A stretch of 64,000 nucleotides of DNA from HK1 sp965202875 (GTDB lineage Bacteria > Pseudomonadota > Gammaproteobacteria > HK1), in contig OZ241870.1 in assembly GCA_965202875.1 (NCBI GenBank), positions 3,162,001 through 3,226,000 of the forward strand, in the 5' to 3' direction. A program made the position numbers and the translations under genes. Below the pieces are notes generated by a model. The model worked only from the letters and a program-made list of their open reading frames with translations, ran no database searches and was not told where the DNA came from. Below, one piece after another: positions 53,716-63,078 of this stretch (position 1 is its first letter; each line of letters begins with the position of its first letter).

Positions 53716-54018
53716 ATGAAAGGAAAATCTTGGCTGATTCGGAGGTTGATCGAAGCTGCCTTTCCCCTCAAATAAATCTTCCTCGACTCCATCCACGAAA
53801 AGAACGTGTGACACGGGCATATCTCGACGCTGCACATCTGGCCGGCGCAACGGCCGTTGGCGGCGAGCCGGGCGGCGTTGCTGGCGACGCTGCTGCCGGA
53901 CCCGGATCGCCGGGAGGAGCGCCGCAAGCTGTTGGCGCGGATGGCGGGACGGCCGGGCCGCCGCCGTCAGGCGCTGACCCGAGGGCGTCGTCGATCCGAG
54001 GGAGCATCGCCGGTGAGT
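53716..54018 (+). pseudogene. Relic of a second DUF1156 methylase N-terminus
   Basis: From the ATG at 53716 the frame reads 'MKGKSWLIRRLIEAAFPLK', stop, 'IFLDSIHEKNV', stop, 'HGHISTLHIWPAQRPLAASR' and 'AALLATLLPDPDRREERRKL'. These match the N-terminus of the intact methylase at 54110 ('RLIESAFPLKEASIDSVHEKNV...HGHISTLHVWPARRPLAAGR') with two in-frame stops. It then fades into DR3. It is not a copy made yesterday: many codons differ. Confidence 0.88.
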
Positions 54019-54118
54019 GACCCACATCGTCCGGGCCGCGGAGCCGGAGATCCCTTCCCCCGGGAGGGTGCCCTGATGGCCCAGCCCCGTTACTCTGGGA
54101 GCGGCGCCGGTGAGTGAT
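53996..54118. repeat. Direct repeat DR3 (shortened helicase-end copy)
   Basis: It shares CGAGGGAGCATCGCC and the following GTGAGTGACCC with DR2, then ATCGTCCGGGCCGCGGAGCC, CCCTTCCCCCGGGAGGG and the GCCCTGATGGC block of DR1 and DR2. The block between the two halves of the inverted CCCTCCGGGAGGG is partly deleted. It ends at the methylase start. Confidence 0.85.
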
Positions 54119-57100
54119 CGCGCTGACGGCCGCCGCCTGATCGAATCGGCGTTTCCGCTGAAGGAGGCGTCCATCGACTCGGTGCACGAGAAGAACGTGC
54201 GCCACGGCCACATCTCCACCCTGCACGTCTGGCCGGCGCGGCGGCCCCTCGCGGCGGGCCGCGCGGTGCTGCTGGCGACCCTGCTCGACGATCCCGGGAG
54301 CGATGGCCGCCGGGAGCTGCTGCTTCGGATCGGCGGGCGCGTCGCCAGGAAGGCGGCCGGGCGGGGCGAGAAGGAGGAGACGACCGGCGGGGTCCTCCAT
54401 TGGGGGCGCGAGTCCTCCCCCGATCTGGCCCGCCTCCGGGAGGAGGTTCGCGCGACGTTCGGCGGGCGCGCGCCCAAGGTCCTCGACCCCTTCGCGGGGG
54501 GCGGCGCCATCCCCCTGGAGGCCATGCGGCTCGGGTGCGAGGTCACCGCGTCGGACATCAACCCCGTCGCCTGGTTCATCCTGCGCTGCACCCTGCACTA
54601 CCCACATCTCATGGCGGGAAAGACCCGACCCCTCCCGGCCCCCTCCCTCCGGGACCGGACGTTCGTCGAGGCGTTCCTGAAGGCGCAGGGGATCGGGAAG
54701 GCGAGCGACCTCCGAGCCCATCTCGCGCGCCTTGGGCACGGCGACGATGGGGCGCCCGGTCAACAGACCGCCTTCGACCCCGAGCCGCCGGAGTCGAACG
54801 CGGGCTTTCCGTGGCATCTCCGCGCCTGGGGGCGGAGGGTGCTGGCGGAAGCGCGCCGGGAGCTCGCCTCGCGCTACCCGACCTTCGCGGAGTTCGAGCC
54901 GGCGAGACGCAAGGGCCGCCGCGGCGAGGCCCCGCTGCCGCCGAAGCGCTTCCCGTCGCGCCCTCCGATGCTCCTCGCGCCGGACCCGCAGGGAAGGGTG
55001 TCCGTGGAGGCGCTCAACGCGGCGCTGGATTCCCTCGACCTGGAGGACCCCCGCAACCCGCGCTGGGTCGCCAAGCCGACGGTGGCGTACCTCTGGGCGC
55101 GCACCGCCGAGTGCGGACACTGCCGGGCCGAGATCCCGCTCCTGAAGACGCTCTGGCTCTGCAAGCGGGGCGGCAAGCGGGTGCGACTCGCGATGGCGCC
55201 GCGGGAAGACGGGAGCGGGGTGGAATTCGATCTGGTCCGGGAGGCGCCGGGAAGCGGCGGCGCCGACGGCCGCGGCGGCGCCACCGGCCGCGGCGACGGC
55301 GATGGCGACGACCGACTCGGCGCCGGAACCATGAGCCGGAGCGGCGCTCGATGCCCGTGCTGCGGGGCCATCGCGACCATGCGGGACCTGCGGGCGCAAG
55401 GGCGCGCGGGGAGGCTGTGCGCGCGCATGACGGCGGTGGTGGTGGACGGGCAGGAGGGGAAGGAGTACCGGCTGCCGCGCGAGGAGGAGGTCGAGGCGGC
55501 GAAGGTCTCGCGCCAGAAGCTCGAAGACCTCTATGCGGAGATCCCGTTCGGCCTTCCACGAGAGCCGACGCCCAAGGCCGGGATCGGAGCGTCCAGAGCC
55601 TTCTCGGTGGATGGGTACGGCCTGAGCACCTGGGACACCCTGTTCAGCGACCGGCAGCTCCTGGCGCTGGGCGTGATCGTCCGGCAGATCCGCCGCGTTC
55701 GGGACGAGACGAGCGGCTACCCGGAAGATTGGTCCGAGTCCCTGACAGCCGCCCTCTCGTGCAGCTTCAGCAAGCTCGCGGACTACAGCAGCGCCGTCTG
55801 CTCCTGGAACAACGGCAGAGAGCTGATCCGCAACACGTTCGCCCTTTTCGCGCTTCCGATCGTCTGGGACTACTGCGAGGTGAACCCCCTCTCGGAGACG
55901 TCGGGAGGCTTTGCCGCGATGCTGGAATGGGTGGCGCGCTGCTTCGACCACGCGGTCGCCTCCGCCGAGGCGTCTCCCGAGCCGGCGGTCGCCCGCGAGA
56001 GCGCGATCACCCTCCGGCACGAGGAGGTCGACCTCATCTGCACCGACCCGCCCTACTACGACGCCATCCCCTACTCCGACCTCATGGACTTCTTCCACGT
56101 CTGGCTGCGGCGGGTGCTGTACGGGCTGTCGCCGGAGGCCGACGCGGCGTTCGCGAGCGCGCTCGGACCCAAGTGGAGCTCGGACGAGGGCGACGGCGAG
56201 CTGATCGACGATGCGAGCCGCTTCGGCGGCGACCGCTCCGCCTCGAAGCAGAGCTACGAGGACGGCATGGCCCGGGCCTTCGGCCGGTTCCATGCGTCGC
56301 TCCGGGACGGCGGACGGCTGGTCGTCGTCTTCGCCAACAAGCAGCCGGACGCCTGGGAGACCCTGGTCTCCGCGCTGATCCGGGCCGGCTTCGTGGTGGT
56401 GGGCTCCTGGCCCATCCGCACCGAGAGGGAGACCCGGCGGCGGTCGCTGTCGTCCGCCGCCCTCGCCTCCTCGATCTGGATCGTCTGCAAGAAGCGGCCG
56501 CCCGGCGCCCGCGCGGGCTGGGACCGGCGGGTGCTGGAGGAGATGCGGAGGCACGTCACCGACCGGCTCCGGGACTTCTGGGACGCGGGGATCCGGGGGC
56601 CGGACTTCGTCTGGGCCGCGACCGGCCCCGCGCTGGAAGCGTACAGCCGCCATCCGGCGGTGAGGATCACCGACGCCCCGGGCCGGCAGCTCGCGGTGGC
56701 CGGGTTCCTCCGCCACGTGCGGCGCATGGTGGTGGGCTTCGTCGTCAGCCGCCTGCTCGACCCGGAAGGGGGCGCCGCGGACGAGCTGGACGACGTGACG
56801 ACCTGCTACCTGCTGCACCGCAACGACTTCGGCCTCCATCCGGCCTCCGGCGGGGCCAGCATCCTCTACGCGCTGTCCTGCAACCTCTCGGATTCGGACC
56901 TCGCGGGCCGGCTGGACCTTCTCGTTCGCGGCGGCGCACGCCGGGCCGCGGGGGACGAGGCCGAGGAGGAGGAGACGGCCCCGGCCGGGGCCGAGGGCGC
57001 GGCGGTCGGGGCCGAGGCCGGGGGCGCGGCGGGCGGGGCCGGGGACGCGGCGGGCGGGGCCGAGGCCGGGGACGCGGCGGCCGAGGCCAGGGACGCGGCG

Positions 57101-57442
57101 GCCGGGGGCGGCGAAGTGCGCCTCAAGGCATGGAGCCAGCGCCGGGGCCGGAGCCTCGGCGAGCCGTCGTCGGACGGCGCCCCGCCCCCGTTGATCGACT
57201 GCCTCCACAAGCTGATGCAGCTCTGGAAGGCCGGTGACCGGCGGCGGGTGGACGTCTACCTCGAACGGCGCGGCCTGTGGCGCCACGAGCTCTTCGCCCG
57301 CCTCGCGCAAGCGGTGCTGGAGCTGGCGGAGCGCGGCTCCGAGGAGCGCTCGATCCTGGAGTCCATCCAGAACCACCTGCGGGCGACGGACGCCGGCCCC
57401 GACCCGCAGCGCCCTTTGCGCCTCGATCCAGGTCCCGGATAA
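54110..57442 (+). CDS. DUF1156 adenine-specific DNA methylase with Zn-ribbon (PglXI-like)
   Basis: A 1110-residue protein, GTG start behind GGGAGCGG. The DUF1156 N-terminus is 'RLIESAFPLKEASIDSVHEK' and 'HGHISTLHVWPARRPLAAGR'. Methylase motif I is 'VLDPFAGGGAIPLEAMRLG' (~residue 124), motif IV 'DLICTDPPYYDAIPYSDLMD' (~643). Zinc-binding cysteine pairs are 'ECGHCRAE' (~338) and 'RCPCCGAI' (~414). A low-complexity Ala/Gly/Glu linker spans ~945-1000. It resembles PglXI of BREX type 3 and would mark self DNA by N6-adenine methylation; specificity is unknown. Confidence 0.88.
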   Translation: MSDRADGRRLIESAFPLKEASIDSVHEKNVRHGHISTLHVWPARRPLAAGRAVLLATLLDDPGSDGRRELLLRIGGRVARKAAGRGEKEETTGGVLHWGRESSPDLARLREEVRATFGGRAPKVLDPFAGGGAIPLEAMRLGCEVTASDINPVAWFILRCTLHYPHLMAGKTRPLPAPSLRDRTFVEAFLKAQGIGKASDLRAHLARLGHGDDGAPGQQTAFDPEPPESNAGFPWHLRAWGRRVLAEARRELASRYPTFAEFEPARRKGRRGEAPLPPKRFPSRPPMLLAPDPQGRVSVEALNAALDSLDLEDPRNPRWVAKPTVAYLWARTAECGHCRAEIPLLKTLWLCKRGGKRVRLAMAPREDGSGVEFDLVREAPGSGGADGRGGATGRGDGDGDDRLGAGTMSRSGARCPCCGAIATMRDLRAQGRAGRLCARMTAVVVDGQEGKEYRLPREEEVEAAKVSRQKLEDLYAEIPFGLPREPTPKAGIGASRAFSVDGYGLSTWDTLFSDRQLLALGVIVRQIRRVRDETSGYPEDWSESLTAALSCSFSKLADYSSAVCSWNNGRELIRNTFALFALPIVWDYCEVNPLSETSGGFAAMLEWVARCFDHAVASAEASPEPAVARESAITLRHEEVDLICTDPPYYDAIPYSDLMDFFHVWLRRVLYGLSPEADAAFASALGPKWSSDEGDGELIDDASRFGGDRSASKQSYEDGMARAFGRFHASLRDGGRLVVVFANKQPDAWETLVSALIRAGFVVVGSWPIRTERETRRRSLSSAALASSIWIVCKKRPPGARAGWDRRVLEEMRRHVTDRLRDFWDAGIRGPDFVWAATGPALEAYSRHPAVRITDAPGRQLAVAGFLRHVRRMVVGFVVSRLLDPEGGAADELDDVTTCYLLHRNDFGLHPASGGASILYALSCNLSDSDLAGRLDLLVRGGARRAAGDEAEEEETAPAGAEGAAVGAEAGGAAGGAGDAAGGAEAGDAAAEARDAAAGGGEVRLKAWSQRRGRSLGEPSSDGAPPPLIDCLHKLMQLWKAGDRRRVDVYLERRGLWRHELFARLAQAVLELAERGSEERSILESIQNHLRATDAGPDPQRPLRLDPGPG

Positions 57443-57453
57443 TGAACGGCGAG

Positions 57454-57683
57454 GGTGCTCCTGGGAACGCGGGCGTCCCGCCCGCAACACGCCGGAGGCG
57501 TGGGTTTTCGGGCATCACGTCCCCTGGCCGTTACAAGGCTTGTGGCTGCCGCGAGGCGCTCCGCCCGGAGGGAGCGGCGCATCCTTCCGGGACGCGGGCG
57601 TCCCACCCGCATAGGGCCGAAGCGCCCGGGGATGAAAATGCGGGAGGGACCGCCCGCGTCGGCAGACGCGCCGTTCCCGCACA
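57454..57683. repeat. REP-like interspersed repeat, long copy
   Basis: It begins GTGCTCCTGGGAACGCGGGC and contains CGGGCGTCCCGCCCGC, then a diverged second block and GCGTCGGCAGACGCGCCGTT, as at 43436-43578. It fills the gap between methylase and the next small gene; no coding potential is evident. Confidence 0.85.
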
Positions 57684-57695
57684 CGGGAGAACGTC

Positions 57696-57977
57696 ATGGA
57701 CGTCAAGCAGGCCGTACAGACGGCAAAAGAGCACGTTGCCCACCTGTTCGCCGACGAACACATCATGAACGTCGGTCTCGAAGAGGTCGAGTTCGACGAA
57801 GTGGACAAGCTCTGGGCGATCACCATCGGGTTCTCGCGCTCCTGGGGCCGTCCCGCCGTGGAGGTCATGCGCGCCCTTGGCGGAGATTCGGCGCGCACCT
57901 ACAAGACCGTCCGCATCCAGGATGAGAGCGGTCGGGTCGAATCCGTCAAGCATCGCGACGTCACGGGAAGCCGATAG
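57696..57977 (+). CDS. Small conserved protein next to a PIN-like gene
   Basis: A 93-residue protein: 'MDVKQAVQTAKEHVAHLFADE' then 'LEEVEFDEVDKLWAITIGFSRSWG' and 'RTYKTVRIQDESG'. This is a compact alpha-beta protein, often coded just before PIN-like proteins. It stops 3 bp before the GTG of the PIN-like remnant, so they were probably one unit, possibly an antitoxin or partner. No proven function. Confidence 0.6.
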   Translation: MDVKQAVQTAKEHVAHLFADEHIMNVGLEEVEFDEVDKLWAITIGFSRSWGRPAVEVMRALGGDSARTYKTVRIQDESGRVESVKHRDVTGSR

Positions 57978-57980
57978 CTC

Positions 57981-58438
57981 GTGCCGAGCGCCCTCTTCAT
58001 CGACGCGAACCTTCCGTCAAGCGCCCGGGAGCCGCGGGAGGTCCAGACATGACCGCCAAGCACCGTAGAACGAGGAGGTTCACCGTCGAGGACTACGACC
58101 GTCTGATCCGGGCGACCTCCCCGGTCGACGAGCTGCGAGTAACGCCCAATACGTTGACGGAGGCGTCCAATCTGCTCGGGCAGCATGGGGAGCCCCAACG
58201 CTCGCGGCTCCTCCTGACGCTTCGTGCTCTCATCGAACGGAGCCCGGAGACCGTCATCGCCAGTGCGGACGCTGCGCGACACGTCGTGTTTCTGCGCCTG
58301 GGCCTGACCGATGCGGCGCTCCTGGAGGCCGTATCGGCCGACGCCCCATTGCTGACCGTAGACCTCGATCTCCACGTCGCGGCATTGGCGAGTGGGGAAG
58401 AAGCGGCGATCAACTTCAACCGTTGGCGGGGCTGGTGA
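57981..58438 (+). pseudogene. PIN-like domain gene, split near its N-terminus
   Basis: The GTG at 57981 begins 'VPSALFIDANL', the PIN first strand with its acid, but the frame stops after ~23 codons. A second ATG at 58049 opens 'RRTRRFTVEDYDRLIRATSPVDELRVTPNTL' followed by 'TEASNLLGQHG' and 'PETVIASADAARHVVFLRLGLTDAALLEA' and 'LLTVDLDLHVAAL', the rest of a PIN-like fold. About 15-20 residues seem lost between them. A start-like AGGTCCAGACATGACCGCC bridges the gap. Confidence 0.65.
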
Positions 58439-58500
58439 AGGATGGGAGAGCCGCGCATGGCACTACGTGTTCCCAACGAGCGCACGATGGAGGTCCGGAC

Positions 58501-61500
58501 ATGACCGCCACCAGGCCGAAACCCTGGCATCGGGTGTTCCGCCTCAAGGAGGAGCTGCGGAGCGGCGAGCTCACCTTGGCGGAGTTCGCCGCCGACCTGC
58601 ACGAGGTCACCCTCGGCGAGGGCCGGCGGCCCATCTACGAGGACCCCGCGCGCTTCTTCGCCTTGACCTTTCCCACCCCCGCCCTGCGCGAACTCGTCAA
58701 GGATGTGGCGGAACGGCTCGCCGGGAGGAGCACCAAGGCGGTGCGGCAGCTCGAGCTGACCTACGGCGGCGGCAAGACCCATACCCTCATCACCCTCTAC
58801 CACCTGTTCCGCGACCCGGCCGCCCTGTCCGGGGTCAAGGCGGTGCAGGAGTTCCGGCAGCACGTGGGCCGGGAGCTGCCGAGGGCGTTCACGGTGTCGC
58901 TCTGCTTCGACAAGATCGACGTGGAGCGGGGGATCGACGGGGTGCGCGCGCCCGACGGGGAGGTCCGCTCGCTCAAGCATCCGTGGAGCGTGCTCGCGTT
59001 CCAGCTCGCCGGCGCGGAGGGGCTGCGCGCGATCCACGGCGACGGCGATGACGAGGAGCGCGAGACCCCGCCCGCCGAGCCGCTCCTCGCCCGGCTGCTG
59101 GCCCTCCCCGAGGAGCGGGGGCTCGCCACCCTGGTCCTGGTGGACGAGGTGCTGATGTACGCGCGCGGCAAGGCGGGCATGGGGCAGGTCTGGCGGGAGC
59201 GGATCGTGGACTTCTTCCAGCATCTCGCGCAGGCGGTCGCCAAGGTGGACCGGGCGGCCCTGGTCGCGTCCCTGCTCGCCTCCGATCAGGGCAAGCAGGA
59301 CCCGCTGGGCCAGTCCCTCCAATCCGACCTGTTCGACGTCATCCGGCGGCAGAAGGAGGAAGGCGTCCAGCCCGTCGGCCGGGAGGATGTCGCGGAGGTG
59401 CTGCGGCGGCGCCTGTTCGAGACGGAGGGCCCGGGCGACCCCGGGCCGCATGACGCCCAGGTCATCGGCGTCGTGCGCGCCCTGGCCGGCCTCGACCCCG
59501 CCACGAAGCGGAAGAGGCGCGAGGAGGAGGAGCGGTTCCGCAAGAGCTATCCGTTCCACCCCGATCTGGGCGACGTGTTCTACAGCCGCTGGACCCAGCT
59601 CACGGGGTTCCAGAGGACGCGGGGGATCCTGCGCACCCTGGCGACGGCGCTCCGGGACGCCGAGGGCTGGGACGAGTGCCCGGTGATCGGTCCGTCCGCG
59701 CTGCTGGCGGCGCCCGGGGTGGACGGGATCTCGGATGCGGTGGCCGACCTCGCCGGGATCTCGACCTCGGAGCAATCGTCGGAGGGGTCCCGGACGGACT
59801 GGCGGACCCTGCTCGAGAAGGAGCTCCAGATCGCGCGCCGCGTGCAGCGGGAGGTCCCGGCGCTCGGCCAGCGCGAGGCGGAGCAGGCGGTGGTGGCGGT
59901 GTTCCTCCACTCCCAACCCATCGGACACAAGGCGAACACCCCGGAACTCGTGAGGATGGTGGGCGCCGGCGCACCCGGCGCCATCGACCTCGACAAGGCG
60001 TTGGGAGGCTGGCGGGAGCTCTCCTGGTTCCTGGACGACGGCGACCTGGACGCCGCCGCCGCCGGCGCCGCCGGGGGAGCGGCCGGGCTCCCAGGTCCTG
60101 GCGCCTCGGCAACCGCCCGAACCTCAAGCAGATGCACGACGAGGCGTGCGCCCAGCGGGTCACCGACGACGCGGTGGAGCGGCGCCTGAAGGACGAAGCC
60201 CGCCGCACCCGGCGCCTCACCGAAGGCGCCCGGGCCGCCGGTGCGCAGGTGCATACGTTGCCGGAGTCGCCGCGGGATCTCGCCGACAACGGCGAGTTCC
60301 GCTACGCGGTGCTCGGCCCGGAGGCCGCATCGGAGTCCGGCCGGCCGAGCCCGCCGGCAAGCCGCTACCTCTCCGAGACCACGGGGCCGGACAAGCCTCG
60401 CGTACACCGGAACGTGGTGGTGCTGGCGGCCCCCTCCCGGGACGGCGTCGCCGCGGCGCGCGACACGGTCCGCTCGCTGCTCGGCTGGGAGGACGTGCAG
60501 CGGCAGCTTGCCGAGCACACCGTCGATCCCCTTCAGGGCGAGCGGTTGAGAAAGCGTCTCGAAGAGGCCCGGCGGCGCGTACCCGAGACCGTGCGCGCCG
60601 CCTGGTGCATCGTGGTGACCCTGAGCGAGGCCGGCGCCCCCCAGGCGTTCCGGCTTCCGGCCGACGGCGGGCCGCTGTTCGCACAGATCAAGGGCGACGA
60701 GCGTTCGCGTATCAAGGAGACGGCGGTGGACGCGGAAGCGCTCCTGCCCGACGGTCCTTACGACCTGTGGCGGGAGAGCGACGAGGCGCGTTTCGTCAGC
60801 GAGCTGGCCAACGCCTTCGCCCGCAACCCCCGCCTGCCGAAGTTCCTCAAGGCGAACGTCGTCGTCGATACCATCGCGCAGGGCATCCGGAGGGGGCTGT
60901 TCGTCGCGGAGCTGTCGAGGCCCGACGGCAGCCGCCGGACGTGGTGGCGCGAGGCGCCGCCGCGGGAGGTCATGGAGGACGGGCAGCTACGGGTGGCGCT
61001 GCCCGGGAAGGCGGTGCTGGCGGAGCTGCCCGGACGACTGCTGGCCCCCGGAGGCAGCGCCGGAGACGGCGATGCCGGAGACGGCGCCCTCCCCGGCATC
61101 TGGGAGAGGGAGGCGGGGAGCGTGACGGTGGGCGCGCTGATCGACTACTTCCGGGGCGGACACGCCGTGACGGTCCGCCGGGAGGGCTACGACGAGACGG
61201 AGGCCATTCCGCGCTGCGACGAGGAGATCGTGCGGGGCGCGGTCCGGTCCGCGGTCGAGGAGGGTCGGCTCTGGCTGACCAACGGCCCCACCTCCCTCTG
61301 GAGCGAGCCGGTCCCGGAGGACGTGCTGACCGACGCCGCGCGGTTGCAGGCGAGGCCGGAGCGGGTCCCGGCGAGTGCGCTGATGGACGACGCGCTTCCC
61401 GGCGCGTGGCAGGAAGGCGCCACCAACGGCGCCGACCTCACCCGCGCCCTGTCGCACGCCCGGGGCGAGGCGATGCCCTGGGGCCTGGTGCGGGAGAGCA

Positions 61501-61880
61501 TCGCCGCCGGTGTGGACAGCCGCTGGCTGGAGATCAGGGACGGCGATGCGGAGATCCTGCACCGCGCCTACCGGGAGGCCGGCCGGCTCGTGCTGGAGCG
61601 TCCTTCGCGGGTGCCCGGCGCTGGGACGAAGCCACTGCCGCCGCCGCCCGTGGCGCCGCCGGGCTCGCCCGCCACGCCGGGCGCACCCGCCACGAACCTC
61701 GAAGGCCATCAGGTCCAGGACCTCGCCGACCTCGTGCCCGAGCTTCTCGAAGCGAGCGCCGGCTACCAGCTCGAATTCCGGGTACAGGTGGTCCTGAACG
61801 ACGCCCCGGAGGAGGTCCGCGCGAAGATCGAGCAGCTCATCGACGCGCGGCTGAAGCCCGGCGCCGCCGGCCCATCCTGA
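58501..61880 (+). pseudogene. DUF499 ATPase (BrxC/PglY-related), frameshifted
   Basis: The ATG at 58501 opens 'KPWHRVFRLKEELRSGELTLAEFAADLHEV', with P-loop 'LELTYGGGKTHTLITLYHLF' (~residue 88) and Walker B 'TLVLVDEVLMYARG'. The first frame stops at 60189 after an aberrant Ala/Gly tail. The true protein continues in another frame from about 60080 ('SWRLGNRPNLKQMHDEAC') to 61880, giving ~1125 codons in all. The shift lies in a GCC-repeat and G5 run near 60055-60085, so a sequencing error is possible. With methylase and helicase it forms a BREX-like ATPase-methylase-helicase set. Confidence 0.82.
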
Positions 61881-61962
61881 CGTTTGGTGAACGGGCGCAG
61901 GAGCTTCGCAGGCTTCCACGCCTGATCGGACGGACGATGACGAACATGCAGGAGCACCGCCG

Positions 61963-63078
61963 ATGAACGAGCCTCAACCACCGCTGTCGGGAGTGCAGCA
62001 CATTCCCGTCGGCAACCTGTTGCTCGATGGAGACAACCCTCGGCTCCCCAGGAAGCTTCGTGGGGGATCCCAGTCCGAGCTCCTGGATTTTCTGCGTGAG
62101 CAGGGCGTATTGGAGGAGCTGGCGCAGTCCTGCCTCGATAACGGCTTCTTCCAGCACGAGCCGTTGATTGTTCTCCCAAAGGATAAGCGGGGCAAGTACA
62201 CGGTCGTCGAAGGCAATCGTCGGCTTGCAGCGCTCAAGATTCTGCATGAAGCCCCGGAGGCCGGCGACATCCACTTCGTTGGGATGGATCCAACCCCGGC
62301 GCAATTGGAAGATCTAGAGGAGATCCCGTGCTTCCCCGTATCGGATCGCGATGAGATCCATGCATACATTGGATTCAGGCACATCGGAGGGCTCAAGACG
62401 TGGTCGCCGGAGGCGAAGGCCCGCTACGTTCTCGCGGAGGTCCGGAAGCTTGCCGAGCGCGGGGTCGCGGATCCCTTTCGCGAACTCGGCCGGCGGGTCG
62501 GCAGCAATACGCAAGGGGTCAGGAACTCTTACTTGGCCATCCGCACCCTGCTCCATGCGAGGGAGGGGTTCGACCTGGATGTCGCCGACATCCAGGATCA
62601 CCGGTTCGTGGTTTGGCTCCGGTGCATGAATTCGGCAGACATCAGGGCGTATATCGGGCTACGCAGGGCGGGAACGTACCAGGAGATCGAGGAAGCACTG
62701 AAGGGCATCCAGGGAGACAGGCTGAAAGAGGTACTTGGGGATCTGGACGGGAAGGGGCCAAGAGCCTGGGCGGTGTTGGGGGACTCGCGCGACGTGACGG
62801 CCTACGGGCGGGTTCTGGCGAACGAACGCGCGCGGGCCACGCTACGCAAGACGGGCGATTTGAGCCTGGCCAAGCAGGTCGTCGAGGAGCTGGAGCTGGG
62901 AGAGAGGGCTCGGCGGCTCGGCGGGAGCGTGAAGCTCTTCGTGGAGACCTTGCATTGGGTGGAGCCGGAGGAGATACCGAGCGATCTGCTCCAGGCGACG
63001 GAGGAGCTGGCGCTGCTGGCCCGCTCCGCACGAGCCATCGTCAAAGACCGGATGGATGACCATGATCCGGAGCCCTGA
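61963..63078 (+). CDS. ParB/Srx-like nuclease-domain protein
   Basis: A 371-residue protein; CAGGAG lies 9 bp before the ATG. The ParB-like N-terminal fold has 'LLLDGDNPRLPRKL', 'EPLIVLPKDKRGKYTVVEGNRRLAALKIL' and 'IPCFPVSDRDEIHAYIGFRHIGGLKTWSPEAKARYV'. The C-terminal two-thirds is helical and unassigned. ParB-like proteins of this kind occur in defence islands where they may bind or cut DNA. The next gene overlaps by 17 bp. Confidence 0.8.
   Translation: MNEPQPPLSGVQHIPVGNLLLDGDNPRLPRKLRGGSQSELLDFLREQGVLEELAQSCLDNGFFQHEPLIVLPKDKRGKYTVVEGNRRLAALKILHEAPEAGDIHFVGMDPTPAQLEDLEEIPCFPVSDRDEIHAYIGFRHIGGLKTWSPEAKARYVLAEVRKLAERGVADPFRELGRRVGSNTQGVRNSYLAIRTLLHAREGFDLDVADIQDHRFVVWLRCMNSADIRAYIGLRRAGTYQEIEEALKGIQGDRLKEVLGDLDGKGPRAWAVLGDSRDVTAYGRVLANERARATLRKTGDLSLAKQVVEELELGERARRLGGSVKLFVETLHWVEPEEIPSDLLQATEELALLARSARAIVKDRMDDHDPEP

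Noticed and set aside
53768..57490. 1240-codon minus-strand open frame
   Set aside because: Shadow of the GC-rich DUF1156 methylase; Arg/Pro/Ala-rich with no domain, while the plus frame has clear motifs.
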